NCBI RefSeq assembly: GCF_036785885.1
Contig: NC_092323.1
Span: forward strand, 5,682,501-5,746,500
From: Coffea arabica
Taxonomy: Eukaryota; Streptophyta; Magnoliopsida; Gentianales; Rubiaceae
DNA: 64,000 bases
Direction of reading: 5' to 3'
Shown piece after piece: positions 12,183 through 24,778 of this stretch. The notes under the pieces were generated by a model. That model was not told the DNA's origin. It worked only from the letters and a program-made list of their open reading frames with translations, and did no database searches. Positions within the stretch are counted from its first letter, which is position 1. Every line of letters starts with the position of its first letter. Both the position numbers and the translations under genes were made by a program.

Positions 12183-14690
12183 CTTCCCCTAAGGCGTACC
12201 AAAGGGGTTAGCGGACTGTCTGCCCAGCTCTCGCCAGGACTACTAAAACGGTAAAACAGTAACTCAAGGCGTTCGGGAATCTACTAGCGCGCTTAACCAA
12301 ACCAACAAACGAGAAACGGAAAACAAAAGTTAAAACATAAAGTAAATAGTGACTGCCACGTCACAAACAGCCAGGATCCAATCAAATGCAAATAACTGCT
12401 TACAAACTCTGAAAGGAATATATATACAAGCCAAGTATAATACATGGAACATGAATACACACACTGTTACCAACCACATTGGTATGATTACAAGCCAAAA
12501 GGAAACATGTAAATTCAAGTACAATCAAGTTACCAACTATTGAGGAGCTATACAAAATCTCTCAACTAGCTCTACTCAACTCAGCTTCAAACTCAAAAGT
12601 CCAAAAGGTAAATCCCTGTAAGGAAAACAAAATTCACGGAGTGAGCTTTCGCCCAATGAGGTACCATCACCAAAATATACCAGGATCACATAAGCACAAG
12701 AATATTCAGTCCAAATACGCACGTCAAGTAAGTAAAATCAACAACACCCAAGTATAGGGAATAAAAGGATACGGATGGCTCTCAAGAGCCCTTTTCCTCT
12801 TTTGCCATGCTTGATCTCATCTCATTGACTCTCCGTCAATATATACCAGGTAATCATGACCGTAGACTCCTCTTTACTCCAATTATCCGTCCACCTCACT
12901 TTCCCCTTACCGGGCCCGAACACCAAACAGTACAGAATTGGTATTACTCGAGTATACCGGAATCAAGGGTCTCATACCCAAAGATTCCCAAATACAGTCC
13001 CCATGGCTTGTCAAATGTCCCCGACCAAGTCCTTACTGGCTCGAGTCCATTGACTTCTAATGAGGTAGAGCTCAGAGTGAACAGTAAAGATTGGTATCCA
13101 AGCGATACCAAATCCAGTATAGTCAAGAATATTCAAGTCATATCATAAACAGTCAAGTAAGCTTAGTAGAATAACCAGTCAAGAAGGCCAGAGAGTACGA
13201 GAGTGGTAAAGTACACCCTCGCCTCACCTAGCTCAAACAATCATCACAACTAGTCCAAACCACTAGTCCAAACCACAGAATTCAAGTACAAGAAAGCCAC
13301 GGAATAACAAACATGTGAGTAGTACACTCACCAAGTTTAACAAAGAAATTTCACAAGTTTTCGCCCGACGTGAGCCTCGGATCACCGGCACGCCCTATAA
13401 CAAGCAAGAAAGTACAATGAAAACTCAAACACAAGTCGAATACCTTTTTCTAGGAACTATTAAGGCAAGACCCAAATATAGCTTGGAAATGAAAAATACA
13501 TAACATTTAGGGTTAAAAGGAGAAACAAACCCAAAACCGTTCATTTCTAGTCCATCTCAACCCAACTCACAAGAATCTAATACCCTAGACACTCGGACAG
13601 CATTTCCCCTAAAATTTCAGCTTTTCCAACCTGCAAGACAACCAATAAAACTATCCAACATAACCACAAGCACCCAAACAAGTCATAAGCCATTCAATAT
13701 ACTTCATTAGGGTCACAATACCCTTCAATGATAGCCAATTAGAAGTTCAACAATCAACTCTAGAAAACCCCCAAATTGAAACCCTAAATCTGAAATTTTC
13801 CGCACAAGCGGAAATTTCCCGCAATTAACTACAATTAACGCACAAGAGAGCTATAAAATGCCATTTAGAACCATCAATTCCAGCTCAATCATATCAATCA
13901 TAGGAAAACAGAAAAAATCCAGAAAAAATCAGAAAATTAGGAAACTTCACTCCAATCCACCAAATCTTCCGTAAAATCACGTATATAACTACTATAAGGC
14001 ACCAATTGGCCAAAATTAAAACCAAAAGATGAGTTCCAAGCAAGATACCTTAGTTCTTCAAGAAAGGTTGTAGCTTAGGTGATTTTCTTCCAAAACAACA
14101 CCACCACGTTCTTCAAAGACCCTAAGCAAGATGTTTTTATGGACTAATTCAAGAAACAAACGGCTAGTTTTCAAGATTTGGCAAGAATTTGTAGATGAAA
14201 GGTTGAAGAGTTTTTCTCCTTTGCTCCCAAGAAGTTTCGGCCAAGACAAGGCTGAAATGAAGAGCTCTTGGTCAAAATTACACTTTAAATCAAGTAAGGT
14301 AAGTTTGGTCAAAAGTTAGGCAAGGTTGGTCCAACCAAAATTGGACACTTGGCACTTGGTCTTGCTAGAGTTATCTTCTTGTCTCCTCAGTATTAATTCA
14401 TCTAGGTAACCTCCAATTATCTCCTAACACCTAGTACTTAAATCCCTATATGCAATATTTAACCGAATCGGCCGAATTTCTCTCACTTAATGCACTAGCG
14501 GGTCCCACGTCCAAAATACGTTCCAAATTTCTCACGAACTACCTTATACTAGAAAAATGATTTTAAAACTATATTTACTGATAAAATGTTGATAAAAGTA
14601 ATATAATAAAGAAAATAAAAAAAAAACGGGTGCACAGGAATAAAATAAGAAATAAATAAATAAATTTTTTTTTTTCTCTGGGTTCTCACA
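12169..14690 (+). mobile_element. Solo LTR, Gypsy-like family, copy 1, inside the copia RT
   Basis: This 2522-bp sequence starts TGTGACAGCCCCACC and ends GGGTTCTCACA. It is flanked by an exact 5-bp duplication, CTTTA (12164-12168 and 14691-14695), and holds no internal coding region. TG...CA ends, 5-bp duplication and length are those of a solo LTR left by recombination between the two LTRs of a long-LTR element. A second copy is at 47632-50048. The Gypsy assignment is inferred only from LTR length. Orientation is taken from the TG-to-CA reading and a TATATATA near 12418. Confidence 0.87.
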
Positions 14691-15354
14691 CTTTAGCTAC
14701 TAACCTAGCCTTGTAAGTAAGAATAGTTTCATCAGTGGCATATTTCTTGCGAAATACCCATTTACAACCAATAGGTTTAGAACCTTGAGGCAAGTCCACA
14801 AGAACCCAAGTATTGTTAGACAATATTGAGTCCATTTCATCATTCACAGCTTCTTTCCAAAATGCAACATCTCTCGATTTCATAGCTTCATCATATGTCT
14901 TAGGATCATCCTCTACACTCAACAAAATTGGAGTTTTATTTAGTAGAGAATCTCTATTTCCTTCTACTAGAAAAATAATATCTTGAAGAGACACAAAGTC
15001 GTGGGACAATTGTTTTTCTTTTCTTTGTCTCTGACTCCTCCAAGGTTCACTAGGAGTATCAATTTCTTTTCTTTTTGTACCACTAGAAGAAGTTGCATTT
15101 GGAGAGGATGGACCTATAGTAACTGTTGAGTCTTTAAGAAACTTATCTTCAAAGAACTCAACATTTCTTGACTCAACTATTACATTTGAACCAAGATCAA
15201 GTAGTCTATAGGCTTTCGAATTTTCTGCATAGCCAACGAACACACTTTTAAGGGCTCTAGGTCCCAATTTAGTCCTTTTATTATCAGGAATCCTATAGTA
15301 GGTTATACAGCCCCAAATCCTTAAATAAGACAAATTTGATTTTCTATTTTCCAC
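14686..15354 (-). pseudogene. copia integrase C-terminus and reverse transcriptase (N-terminal part)
   Basis: It contains NLSYLRIWGC and KSVFVGYAENSKAYR (end of integrase), then the RT start FWKEAVNDEMDSILSNNTW, SKPIGCKWVFRKKY and TYKARLVAK. It stops exactly where the solo LTR begins. A frameshift separates it from the integrase core at about 15355-15372. Confidence 0.93.
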
Positions 15355-15371
15355 ACTTCATATTGAGAAAT

Positions 15372-16415
15372 TCAAGTTTTTAAGGAAGAAATTCTATTAT
15401 GAACATGACATGCAACTAACAAAGCTTCACCCCACAAATTATTTGGCAACCCTGAACTCACAAGCATGGAATTAACCATATCTTCAGGAGTTCGATTTTT
15501 CCTTTCAACCAAACCATTTTGTTGTGGTGTGTATGGTGCACTGGTTTGGTGTACAATTTCACTTTCTTCACAAAATTTCGAGAATTCACTAGGGAAGTAC
15601 TCACCCCCTCTATCACTTCTCAAAATTTTAATTTTCTTATTCAATTGATTTTCTACTAAAGTTTTGTATGTTTTAAACATACCAAACACTTCTTTTTTGT
15701 ATTTCATAAGATACACATACACAAACCTAGAACAATCATCTATGAATGTGACAAAGTATCTATTTCATCCTCTAGTTAGAAAATCATTGAATTCACACAC
15801 ATCAGAGTGCACAAGATCAAGCATCTGTGTTTGTCGTTCAACTTTAGGAAAAGTCAACCTTGTAATCTTGGTTTGAACACAAGTTTCACATTTCTTATTT
15901 TCAAGGTCATCATAGGAAATTAGGCCATTTTTAGTCATAAATTTCAACACTTTATGATTCACATGTCCTAACCTACCATGCCACAAAAAATAAGAACAAG
16001 TAGAAGAAGTAGAAACCAAAGAATAAACAGAAATATCATTCACTTTATTAATACTCAACTTGAACATTCCATTACAAGAATAGCCCTTCCCTACAAATAC
16101 ACCATTCTTTGACAAAATTACATTATTTGACTCTAGTACAGCCTTCAATCCTTTCTTGTTAAGAATGTCCGCAGACACTAAATTCTTAACAACGTCGGGA
16201 ACATGAAGTACATTGGTAAGGACCAACTTTTTACCGGATGTGAATTGAAGATGCACATCCCCTTTGCCATGAATCTTGGCTCTCACTCCATTTGCCATGA
16301 CAACTTCATGACCTTCAAGAAGTTCATAACTCTTGAACTGATTCTTATCATTGCAAACATGAATTGCAGCACTAGAATCATACCACCAATCCTTTGAAGG
16401 CGTAGGTGTCGTCAT
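15372..16415 (-). pseudogene. copia protease and integrase
   Basis: The protease region has WWYDSSAAIHVC. The canonical D-S/T-G-A is changed to DSSA, so the catalytic triplet is already altered. The integrase zinc finger HGRLGH...CETCVQTK is followed by the core pieces DLVHSDVC, ILRSDRGGEY and TPQQNGLVERKNRT. An in-frame TGA interrupts at 15765-15767 between the zinc finger and the rest of the core, and the frame shifts at the 3' end. Read on the minus strand. Confidence 0.93.
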
Positions 16416-17329
16416 ATGAAGTTCAGTGTCACCGTACCAAAAGTCATCATTGCCACAATTTCAGCACACTCATCAACAAGATTAGCACTTGGAGCAACAT
16501 TTTTCTTTTGTTTCTTGTTGAGTTTGCACTCGGCCTTAAAATGGCCTTTCTTACCACAATTGTAACAATTTCTATTTTTTTTCTTATTGTCTTTTGAATT
16601 AGTATTTTCAAGCCTCTTTCTCTTACTACCAGAATTCATTTTCTCTTCAACCATATTAGTCTTAGAAGCATCGTTAACTTCTAGTTTTTGAAGTATTCTG
16701 GCCCCTTCTTCAATTCTAAGATGTTTCAAAACACTAGATAGAGTTAAAGTTTCAAAAGTGTGAAGCAACTTCTTTTGGTAATCATTCCATAATGGTGGCA
16801 ACTTAACAATTATTGCACAAACTTGGAAAGATTCAAAAACTTCAACACCATAATCTTTAAGTTTAGAAACTATCACTTGAAGATTATGAATTTGGTCCAT
16901 AAGAGAAAAAGAATCAACCAACTTGAACTCAAAATATTTCTTAATGAGAAACTTATCTGTGCCTTGCTTTTGGGATGTATACTCTCACTCAATTGCAGCC
17001 GAGATTTCCCTTGGATTTCGTACTCCTTGAAACATATCGTAGTAACTATCCGAGAGGGTGTTGAGAATGTGGCCTCGGCAAATAATCTCATCTTCTTCAC
17101 GCTTTTGCCTTTGCTTTGTCAATTCCTCGGACTCACCCTCCACTGGAACAGGAATTTCTGGAATATTTGGATTGAGAATGTAAGCTACCTTCAATGCAGT
17201 GAGAAAGAACATAAGTCTGTCCTTCCAACGGTTGAAGTTGGTTCCGGTTCCATCAAGTTTGTCTAACTTAACGAAATCTTGGTTCATAACTTTGACAGCA
17301 CTCTCTTGTGTAGACTCTATTCTTGTCAA
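16412..17329 (-). pseudogene. copia gag
   Basis: It begins MTRIESTQES, or more likely at the later Met of MNQDFVKLDKLDGT (about 17287). It contains the Gag motif NFNRWKDRL and the zinc knuckle CYNCGKKGHFKAEC. An in-frame TGA at 16985-16987 truncates it, where the flanking text stays in the same frame. A frameshift near 16412-16430 separates it from the protease. Confidence 0.9.
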
Positions 17330-17347
17330 TCAATCAAACTTCAAGAT

Positions 17348-17777
17348 TGTAGGTAAATGATATAATATAGAATGACAAGATCGTATCGAGTCAAATCAGA
17401 AAATTCAAGAGAGAATTCACTAGAAACAAGTTTACATTAACGGGGATCAAAACTTGAAGAATTCAAGGCGTGTAATCACTTTCCTTGAAATTTGATTGCC
17501 CCCACTATCTTGCTAATCCGGTCTCTTGGCAAAAACTTTAGGATACAATGAATTCTAATTAGACAACCAAGTAGCAAGTTCTTGGATTTGTCTAGTCAAG
17601 AATACAAAATGCTTCAGTTGGTTTTTTGGTGTTCAACCCATTGATTTATACACCCACAATATTCAGAAAGCTGTTAGAAATTGCCCACATGTACCCTTTC
17701 AAAGGAACATGAAGTTTCACTGTGAAATGGTGCTTCAAAAAGTGCAAACCTTTCCTATTTTGCAAATTACATCAACA
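17348..17777 (-). repeat. copia 5' LTR
   Basis: A 430-bp LTR, upstream for the minus-strand element. It starts TGTTGATGTAATTTGC and ends ACCTACA on the minus strand. A TATA box reading GTGTATAAATC on the minus strand lies at about 17643-17653. Confidence 0.93.
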
Positions 17778-17782
17778 GATAC

Positions 17783-18276
17783 TAGATACAAATACTAGCT
17801 AAATAAAACCCGTGAAATTGCAAAGAGCCAAAGCTACCTCCTAAACCACGTTTTATATGGTGTTTCAAGATTTAATTCACGTTTGTAATTACCAATACTA
17901 CTCATAATTAATACTAAAAAGATATGAACTAATCAAATGGTAATCAGGTTACATTACACTTTAGACAGTGGTTTAAGGGAAAAAAAATAGGAATCCTAAT
18001 CAAGATATTCAGAAGAAAAAAAGGGTGCAATTCGACCAAATCTAGTATTTTCTCAATCAAATCTTCCAAAAAGATCAAATGAAATCCGACAAACAGTTGA
18101 TTTCTGCCTGATTTGACTCATTATTTGGTTTACAAAAGTTCGGTGGAGTCCGCGCCGACCATCTGATTTCAGTTGTTAGTCTAGCACAATTGTGCCTGGA
18201 TGATGGATCCTTAGCAACCAGAGCATTAAATTTCAGCAACATAAATATAGCAAGGAGTATACCTTGATTTTTGCGA
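17783..18276. other. Intergenic DNA between copia and hAT element
   Basis: No recognised gene. A minus-strand frame at 18075-18284 starts with a hydrophobic stretch (ILLAIFMLLKF) but has no family match that I can name, and its 5' edge meets the hAT element. Confidence 0.4.
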
Positions 18277-18284
18277 AGAGACAC

Positions 18285-19872
18285 CTGTGTTTTCAGACTC
18301 GGATCGGACCGGCCGGTCGAACCGAAAACCGGCTAGGCATCCGGTCCGAGCTAGTTAAAAAACTCGGGTATTAAAAACTCGGTCAAACCCGGTTGGATTT
18401 GATCGGTGAATCGGATAATTTGATCAAACCCGATTTTTTTTTTTGCCCTTTTTCTGCCTTTTTTTTCAGTCAAAAGTTGGATTGACCAACTAAAAAAGAG
18501 ACGAAATTATCCTCTGCTTCTCTTTCCGTACTTTTCTTCCTTTCTTCTTCAGCTCCAATAACCCTAAAATCTAAAAGTCTCCACCGCTGGCATTTGAGAT
18601 TCACCAATCGTCGCTTAATCAAGGTTGCCGTTAGTCACTTGTCCTTCAATCTCTAGCCTCCACCGCCGTAACACCACCAGTTTCTTCAGATTTCAAGGTT
18701 CAATCAAGTAATTAACACGCTGGTGAACCGAAGCTAAATCTGGTAATTTTTATAATCTAAAGCAGTCGTGAAGATGGCTAATTCATTATGTTGAAATTGA
18801 TCTGTGACTAAAATTTCAGTATTTTTTTGATTTATTATGCTGAGCATTTGGGATTTGGATATTATGGGTGAAAATATCATGTCCTTATTAGAGAATCTGG
18901 AAATTTGAATTTGATTGTCTCTTCTTGTTTTCAAGTTTCTTCCATTGATGATTGGTTACTTTTCTTTGTCTGTTCCATCTGGGTTAACCATTTACTGGTA
19001 ATAATTCGCACAACCATGCTTATATGTCCCTTCGCGTTTCTCTGTTATAGCATCAGTACCAGTGCAAACTGGTTGGATACACTGGATCAAGAATTTTTAA
19101 GTTGATAATGATCACACAGTTCAAGCGAATAGTTATCTTTTCGTTTTGAGAATACACTAGATCAAAAGTTAATAATGTCTATTACATGTATGAGTCTCTT
19201 CTGTAGTTTTGTTGACCAACTTATGTGTTTCCTACCTCAAGGCCAATGGATACAATTACCAACCGTACTAGTACCATGGACATAAATGGTAGAATAATAT
19301 GCTACAACCATTTAATGCAGTTTTTAATGTCCTGTGGTCCAATAAAGCAGCAGTCTTTAGTGTAATTTCCTACCTCAATGTCTCTTCAGTCTTCTGTAGT
19401 TTTTAATGTGCAGCTTGATGATGAGGATGATCTTGATGACATCGATATCGAAAGTTATGAAATTGGAGAGAAGGGTGATGAAGATGAAGATGAAGATAAA
19501 GAATGGCTTAGATAGTTCTTTGGTTTAGAAATTGAATGTGTTGTTTTATTTAGATTGATATTTATCAAACATTTGAACATGAGCTTGTTACCTTATTTGG
19601 ATTGCTATTTGTCAGGGATTAAACATGTATGGGATTTCTATTTTATAAATTTTGTGAGTTTGGATGAATTTGGTGAATTGGATATAAATTTAGATGATTG
19701 GATTCTTTGATTATATTTTGTAAATTTGATTTGCAGGAATATATATATATATCTATATATGACGTATATATGACGTCATCCGGTTCGACCCCTATTGACC
19801 CCGATCGAACCCATTGACCCCTGACCCCTGAGCTCGACCGAGTCGATTCCCGGGCCGAGTCTGAAAACATAG
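18285..19872. mobile_element. hAT element, internally deleted
   Basis: The ends CTGTGTTTTCAGACTCGG (left) and CTATGTTTTCAGACTCGG (right, reverse complement) match except at the third base. An exact 8-bp duplication, AGAGACAC, flanks it (18277-18284 and 19873-19880). Subterminal CCGGTC/CGGTTCGA words are typical of plant hAT elements. At 1588 bp it is too short for an intact transposase, but a possible last exon remains (19414-19515). Confidence 0.88.
19414..19515 (+). pseudogene. Possible last exon of a hAT transposase
   Basis: After a good acceptor (TTTTTAATGTGCAG) a frame reads LDDEDDLDDIDIESYEIGEK, then an acidic run and KEWLR followed by TAG (33 residues). Acidic tails of this sort close some plant hAT transposases; I infer this from position and composition. 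No hAT dimerisation domain is visible upstream. Confidence 0.4.
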
Positions 19873-19880
19873 AGAGACAC

Positions 19881-22800
19881 TACTGAGCGTGTTTATCATT
19901 CTATTTTCCTTTTTTTTCGGTGAGGGGAAATAGAGAAAATCATTGATTTTATCCCTTGTCAAGCAGTGTTTGGAAGAGCATCAGCAGCGAAATTACTTTC
20001 TTTGAGTTTATATTCTGATTGACAACTGAGGTTCATGTTCATCATCTCTTGACCCTCCATCAATGCCAATGGAGTTGTACAAACAGATTAGATTTTACAG
20101 CTAGCGGGTAGTTGACTATCATCTGAACGGATCGGCAAGGCAAATGATCTATATATCTTGAGCAAGTCCCATACCATTAATCATAATTAAAACGTATTAG
20201 TTGAATATTTTCTTTACGATCTCGAAAATGACTTGTTATGCCTGCTAATCCATTAGGAATGCTAGAACCATCAGTAGTACTAGTAATAATAAGGGACCGA
20301 TTACAGGACCAGGAATCCATGGCAATTCAAACATTTCAATTCATCTATTCGGAAATCTGTACATGCTAGGTAAAGGTTTGAAATAAGAACTGATTCCCGG
20401 ACGGACACCAATTCTCAAGACTTAATTAGGTCCTGCGAAAAGGGAATGTGAATTTTAAGGCGAAGGGCATATCTTCAGCAACTTAATCAAACAGATATAG
20501 TACTACTTCTTTCCGAGTAAAGGGCTACAATCATTACTGATTCCCGTACACTAATTCTCAAAAATTAATCGGTGCCCCCCTAAAAGATAGAGGAGGTTTT
20601 TACTTTTTAGGTGTACATTCAGCAACATAATCACACAGATATAATCAAATATTTACTCAAGAGCAGCATCAAATACATATAGTTCCACTGAGACTGCTGT
20701 ATACCAACAAGAATTGAAACAGAAATCCGCGCCGAGTCGGGATTGAAGAAGCCCTTCTTCATGGGCAAGAGGCAAGAGCGAGAGCCAAATCTCTAACTTT
20801 GAAAGCGTGGGCTGCTGCATCATGGGAAGGGGCCATTTCCTTTCAACGTAGTTTCAACTAACTATTGTCAGCCCTTTTAATTGCTGCATATTTCCTCTCC
20901 ACCTTCCTTCCCATCTCTGATTTTCTGAGAGTCTCGAGTTATGTGTTGTTTGTTCCCTTTCCCCAGTACGCAATATGGGGTACCAGGACTAAGAATCCAC
21001 AAAATGGGGTCGTTGAAGATTTTGCTGGCTGATTATTTTAAACTGGTAATTCGTGAATTAAACCATCTGCTTGCCTTGTGATGCTTGGTAGGGTTTGTTG
21101 TAAAACAAGTAAGAATTTTTAAACTAATAGGTGCAATACATGCTACAAGTGCAAAAAAGTGAATTAAAAAAAATTATGTATATTATACATTCATATCTTT
21201 TAATCTTAAAAAGAAAAGCCTTTCTGATCGCATGTGCTTCCTCCACAGTTGAGTTGGCTCACCATTTCTGCATTCACTTCCTGCCTGTGCTTCTATTAAA
21301 TTCCCATCTTCCTTCCTAACAACAACAATCCCTCATTCTATTCTCCTCTTCTGCATGTTCAAAGCTGCATTAGTATTCAGCATAATTCCCCTTATCTCCT
21401 TCTTCGTCACCCATTTATCTCCTTCTTTGTCATAATTCCCCTTACTTTCCTCATTGATTCTTCCTTCTTAGTTGCTTCATTGTATTCCAACCACTCTTGC
21501 ATTGCTTTATTTATAGTCATTCCTGGACAGTTCTCCTCTTACCTGAATTGAATCTGGTTTCCGGATTTCCAAACTTACCACAGGATATTTATTGTTAGAT
21601 TAATATGATCCATACCTTCGGTCATTTCCTTTCCTTCAATGAGACTGTTTCACCAATGCGAGAAGTTATGCCTATATTTATTTAATTACACACCAATTTT
21701 TTTTTATCTCAAGTCAACTACCCTTTTATTTTTATTTCATTCTTTTACTTAATTTCAATAAAAAAAATTGCTTAATTAATTGTTGTAATTTTGTTTTGAA
21801 GGCTTGTGCAAGAAAAAAAAATAAGAGAAAGAAAAAGCAGAAAATGGAAATTCAAAGAAAAAAGCAGAAAACTATAGGATATACGTGTTAACTCAACTTC
21901 TTGATATGGGTTGCGGCTACCTGGTTGGTTTTGACTCAATTTCTTGACATTGATTACGATTCCATCGCTCTAGGGACCGATTTCTCTACCTTCCTATAGG
22001 CTGTAGGAGGACACAAATGACATAGTGGGGACTAAAGTATTTGCATAAAGTGTTCCTGAAAGAAAAAAAAAATTGTTCCTCTCATAAAACAAGAGTTTTG
22101 TTCACCATAATTTCTACAACACCGAGAACGAATACTATGAAATATAATATCAAACATATTTTACAAAGCTTTCAAAAAATGACGGTGCAAATTTTGGTTT
22201 AATATACAAATTTAGTAAACTTACGCACAAAAATCGTACATTAATAATACGAATATATTTAAAATTATGGAACTAAAATTTTTTAACTATTGCTAAGTTT
22301 TGCTAAACATTTTATTCTTTTGTTAATATTGCTTTAGGTACATTGGTCTTGCATAGTCTCCAAAAAAGATTTCTCATTCAACTTTTGTATAGCTCTATAG
22401 AAATTTTGTACAATAACTTAATAGTTTGGAGACTTTCATTCATTCCTATGTTTTAGAGGAGATAAATTAGACATACATTAACATGAATTTAACAGGATAG
22501 TTAGTAAAATCTCATATTACATGCGTTGTAAGTAGATTAAAAAAATATTCATAATACACATTCATATATTTATCAAACACTCACAATAATTTTTTTGGTA
22601 TTATACTCCATTTAGGCTATGTTGTAAGAAATGTAAGCATTTTTACACTAAGAGCTTTAGTACTTGTTATAAGTGCAAAATTTGAATTTCAGATTTGAAT
22701 AATTATCATACTTACATATCCATTTTAATGTTAAAATGAAATCTTTATAATCATGATTAGGCCTCATCTCTTTTGATTGGAATAAAAAAACAAGGAGGAC

Positions 22801-24778
22801 CATGAGTGCTTGGAAAGTGTCGTTGAAGAAGAAGGCAAATATGTTCTGAAGTCCAGAGTCGCCCCCAATCTAGGCCCAAACTGCATGAGGCCTGGCTTTC
22901 TGAAGTCCAGAGTCACCACAATTTAGTCCATTGTAGACTAGTACCTATTTACGAATCTCGGCATGATTAAGAATTTGAAGACAAGATGTCTGGAACTTCA
23001 TACCCAACACATTCGAAACATCTTTCCAGGTGAGTCTTGCAAGACCCAAACCAATTGTTTACAAATCTAACTAATGTCTTAGCTCTTAGAATAACAAACA
23101 ATTACTTTGCCATTTAACTTTAGTAATGGACAGGTCATTTTAGCATATCTTGCAACATATCTTGTAATGACAAATAACAAAATTTTCAGTTTTTTCTTTC
23201 ACTTTAGAATCCAAGGAAAATACTTATATGTAATTTCCATCAAAAAGCTTTTCAAAATAGTGAAGATGAAATAGTTGGCCTTAATGTGCAGAAGAATTGG
23301 TGGTAGAAGACCTTGAGAATTCTTGGCCTTAAGGAAACTTTCCTCCGGACGTTCCTCGCCTTTGGTTTTTCATCATTGAGAGAACAGTGAGGTAATCCAT
23401 GATGAGCTGATAAACAAAAGAACTCCGGACGTAAATCAATTGGGCTTGTAATTCTTTGTGCATTTTTTAATTAAAATAAGATGGATATTATCTAAAAATG
23501 CACTTACCTAGGGATGGCAATGGGGGCGGGTGCCCGCGGGGGGCTAATGGGGAGGGGGTGGGGGCGGGGGCGGGGGGAATTTTTTTCCCTCCCGCTTAGA
23601 AACCGGCGGGGGGCGGGGGGCGGGGGAGTGTACCCCCGACCCGCCACCCGCTTTAAAAAATAAATATATATGTATATAATTATATATAATATATAATTTA
23701 ATTAGTTACAAACTTATGATAATGATATTATTAGTTATATGTATTATATAATGTCTATTAGTATATATAATATAATATATATTATTAATTATACTAATAA
23801 TTATATATGTGTACTAATACAAATTATTAATTGATTATACTAAATTTACTAATACATTTATACTAAATCCCTAATTACACTTAATACAATAACATTTTTT
23901 TCTTAAAAAAAGCACAAACACAATAATGAATTAGTGATTGTATTTGTGCCAAAAGTGAAAATTTGATTACTTTAGTTATATTTATTTCATCATGTTGGAT
24001 TGTATTCAAATAATTTTTATTTGATTGTTTTTATAAGTTTCAATTGTAAAATTACAATGAATAATAATTTGATGATGTGTTGATATTTTAGTACTTGATT
24101 ATTTGCTAAAATTTAACCATAATAAAATTATATAACAAATTTTTATTAGCTCCACGGGGGCATCCGCGAGGAAAATCCCTCCGCCCACCCCAACCTTCGC
24201 CTCATCACTTCCCTCAGCAAGGCAAATGTCAAATTGTCATCTTTAGACCAATAAATACATTGTTCTGTCTGAATTAAGTGGCCCCTGTCTGAAGATATTT
24301 TACTATTTTTTTTTTATTTTCCTTTGGGGAGGGGGTTGGGGACTTTTGGTCGTCTTGATTATGTAGCAATATTTTGTGTTTCAACTATATTCTTACTTCA
24401 TCCTCCTGCATGATGTCCAGAGAACAAGTAGTTAATAGAGTGGTGCTATTTATTTACGACATGGGTTCAGAAAAGTGTTAAAGCTGACATTGGTAGTATA
24501 GAAATACCTACAATAACTTAACCGACCCTTAGTCTAGAAGAGCGAAGTTGCTTAATTTAATTATACGATAATTGGCTTGTTACCATAATAGAAACTTGCA
24601 CAAGTGAAGTGAGCTTGATTTCATTCCTCCTCCAAATTTGGACTTGCTAAATAAGAGAAGAAAGGCATTCAGATTTAGAAAGTGTCAATAATGTTAAAAA
24701 CAAGCCAAAAAGAGCCATTTCTTTACAAACCCCCAAATCTTTTCCACCAGACACAGATAACCAAAATTATACTCTCTC
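19881..24778. other. Long intergenic region upstream of the HEC-like 3' end
   Basis: No protein-coding gene recognised in 4.9 kb. At 22843-22919 TTCTGAAGTCCAGAGTC occurs twice, 57 bp apart. At 23513-23650 there is a very G-rich block beginning AGGGATGGCAATGGGGGCGG, followed by AT-rich DNA to about 24150 and a C-rich block (24160-24215). Together these look like the two ends of a decayed MITE of the 'GGGATGGCAATG' type, with the right end rearranged. Confidence 0.45.

Larger units (their letters stand above)
9611..17777 (-). mobile_element. Ty1/copia LTR retrotransposon, decayed and interrupted
   Basis: Two similar LTRs (9611-10039 and 17348-17777) begin and end TG...CA on the minus strand and are flanked by the 5-bp target duplication GATAC (9606-9610 and 17778-17782). 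The inside encodes, on the minus strand and in copia order, Gag with a CCHC knuckle, protease, integrase, reverse transcriptase and RNase H. Several in-frame stops and frameshifts, plus a 2.5-kb LTR inserted in the reverse transcriptase, make it non-functional. Without that insert it would be about 5.6 kb. By eye the LTRs differ at about 22 of 430 positions (about 5%), so the insertion is a few million years old if usual plant rates apply. The lineage is not assigned. Confidence 0.96.

Noticed and set aside
12807-13148. 113-codon frame
   Set aside because: It is inside the solo LTR and has no domain or counterpart conserved at the matching place in the second copy.
12169-14690. A DNA transposon with TGTGAC/GTCACA inverted ends
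   Set aside because: The 5-bp duplication and TG...CA ends in both copies fit an LTR better; inverted similarity does not extend past the first bases.
18075-18284. 69-codon minus-strand frame with signal-like start
   Set aside because: No family match; its N-terminus runs up to the hAT insertion boundary and no further exons could be joined.
19741-19775. TATATATATATCTATATATG as a promoter
   Set aside because: It is part of AT-rich DNA at the inner edge of the hAT right end, with no gene following.
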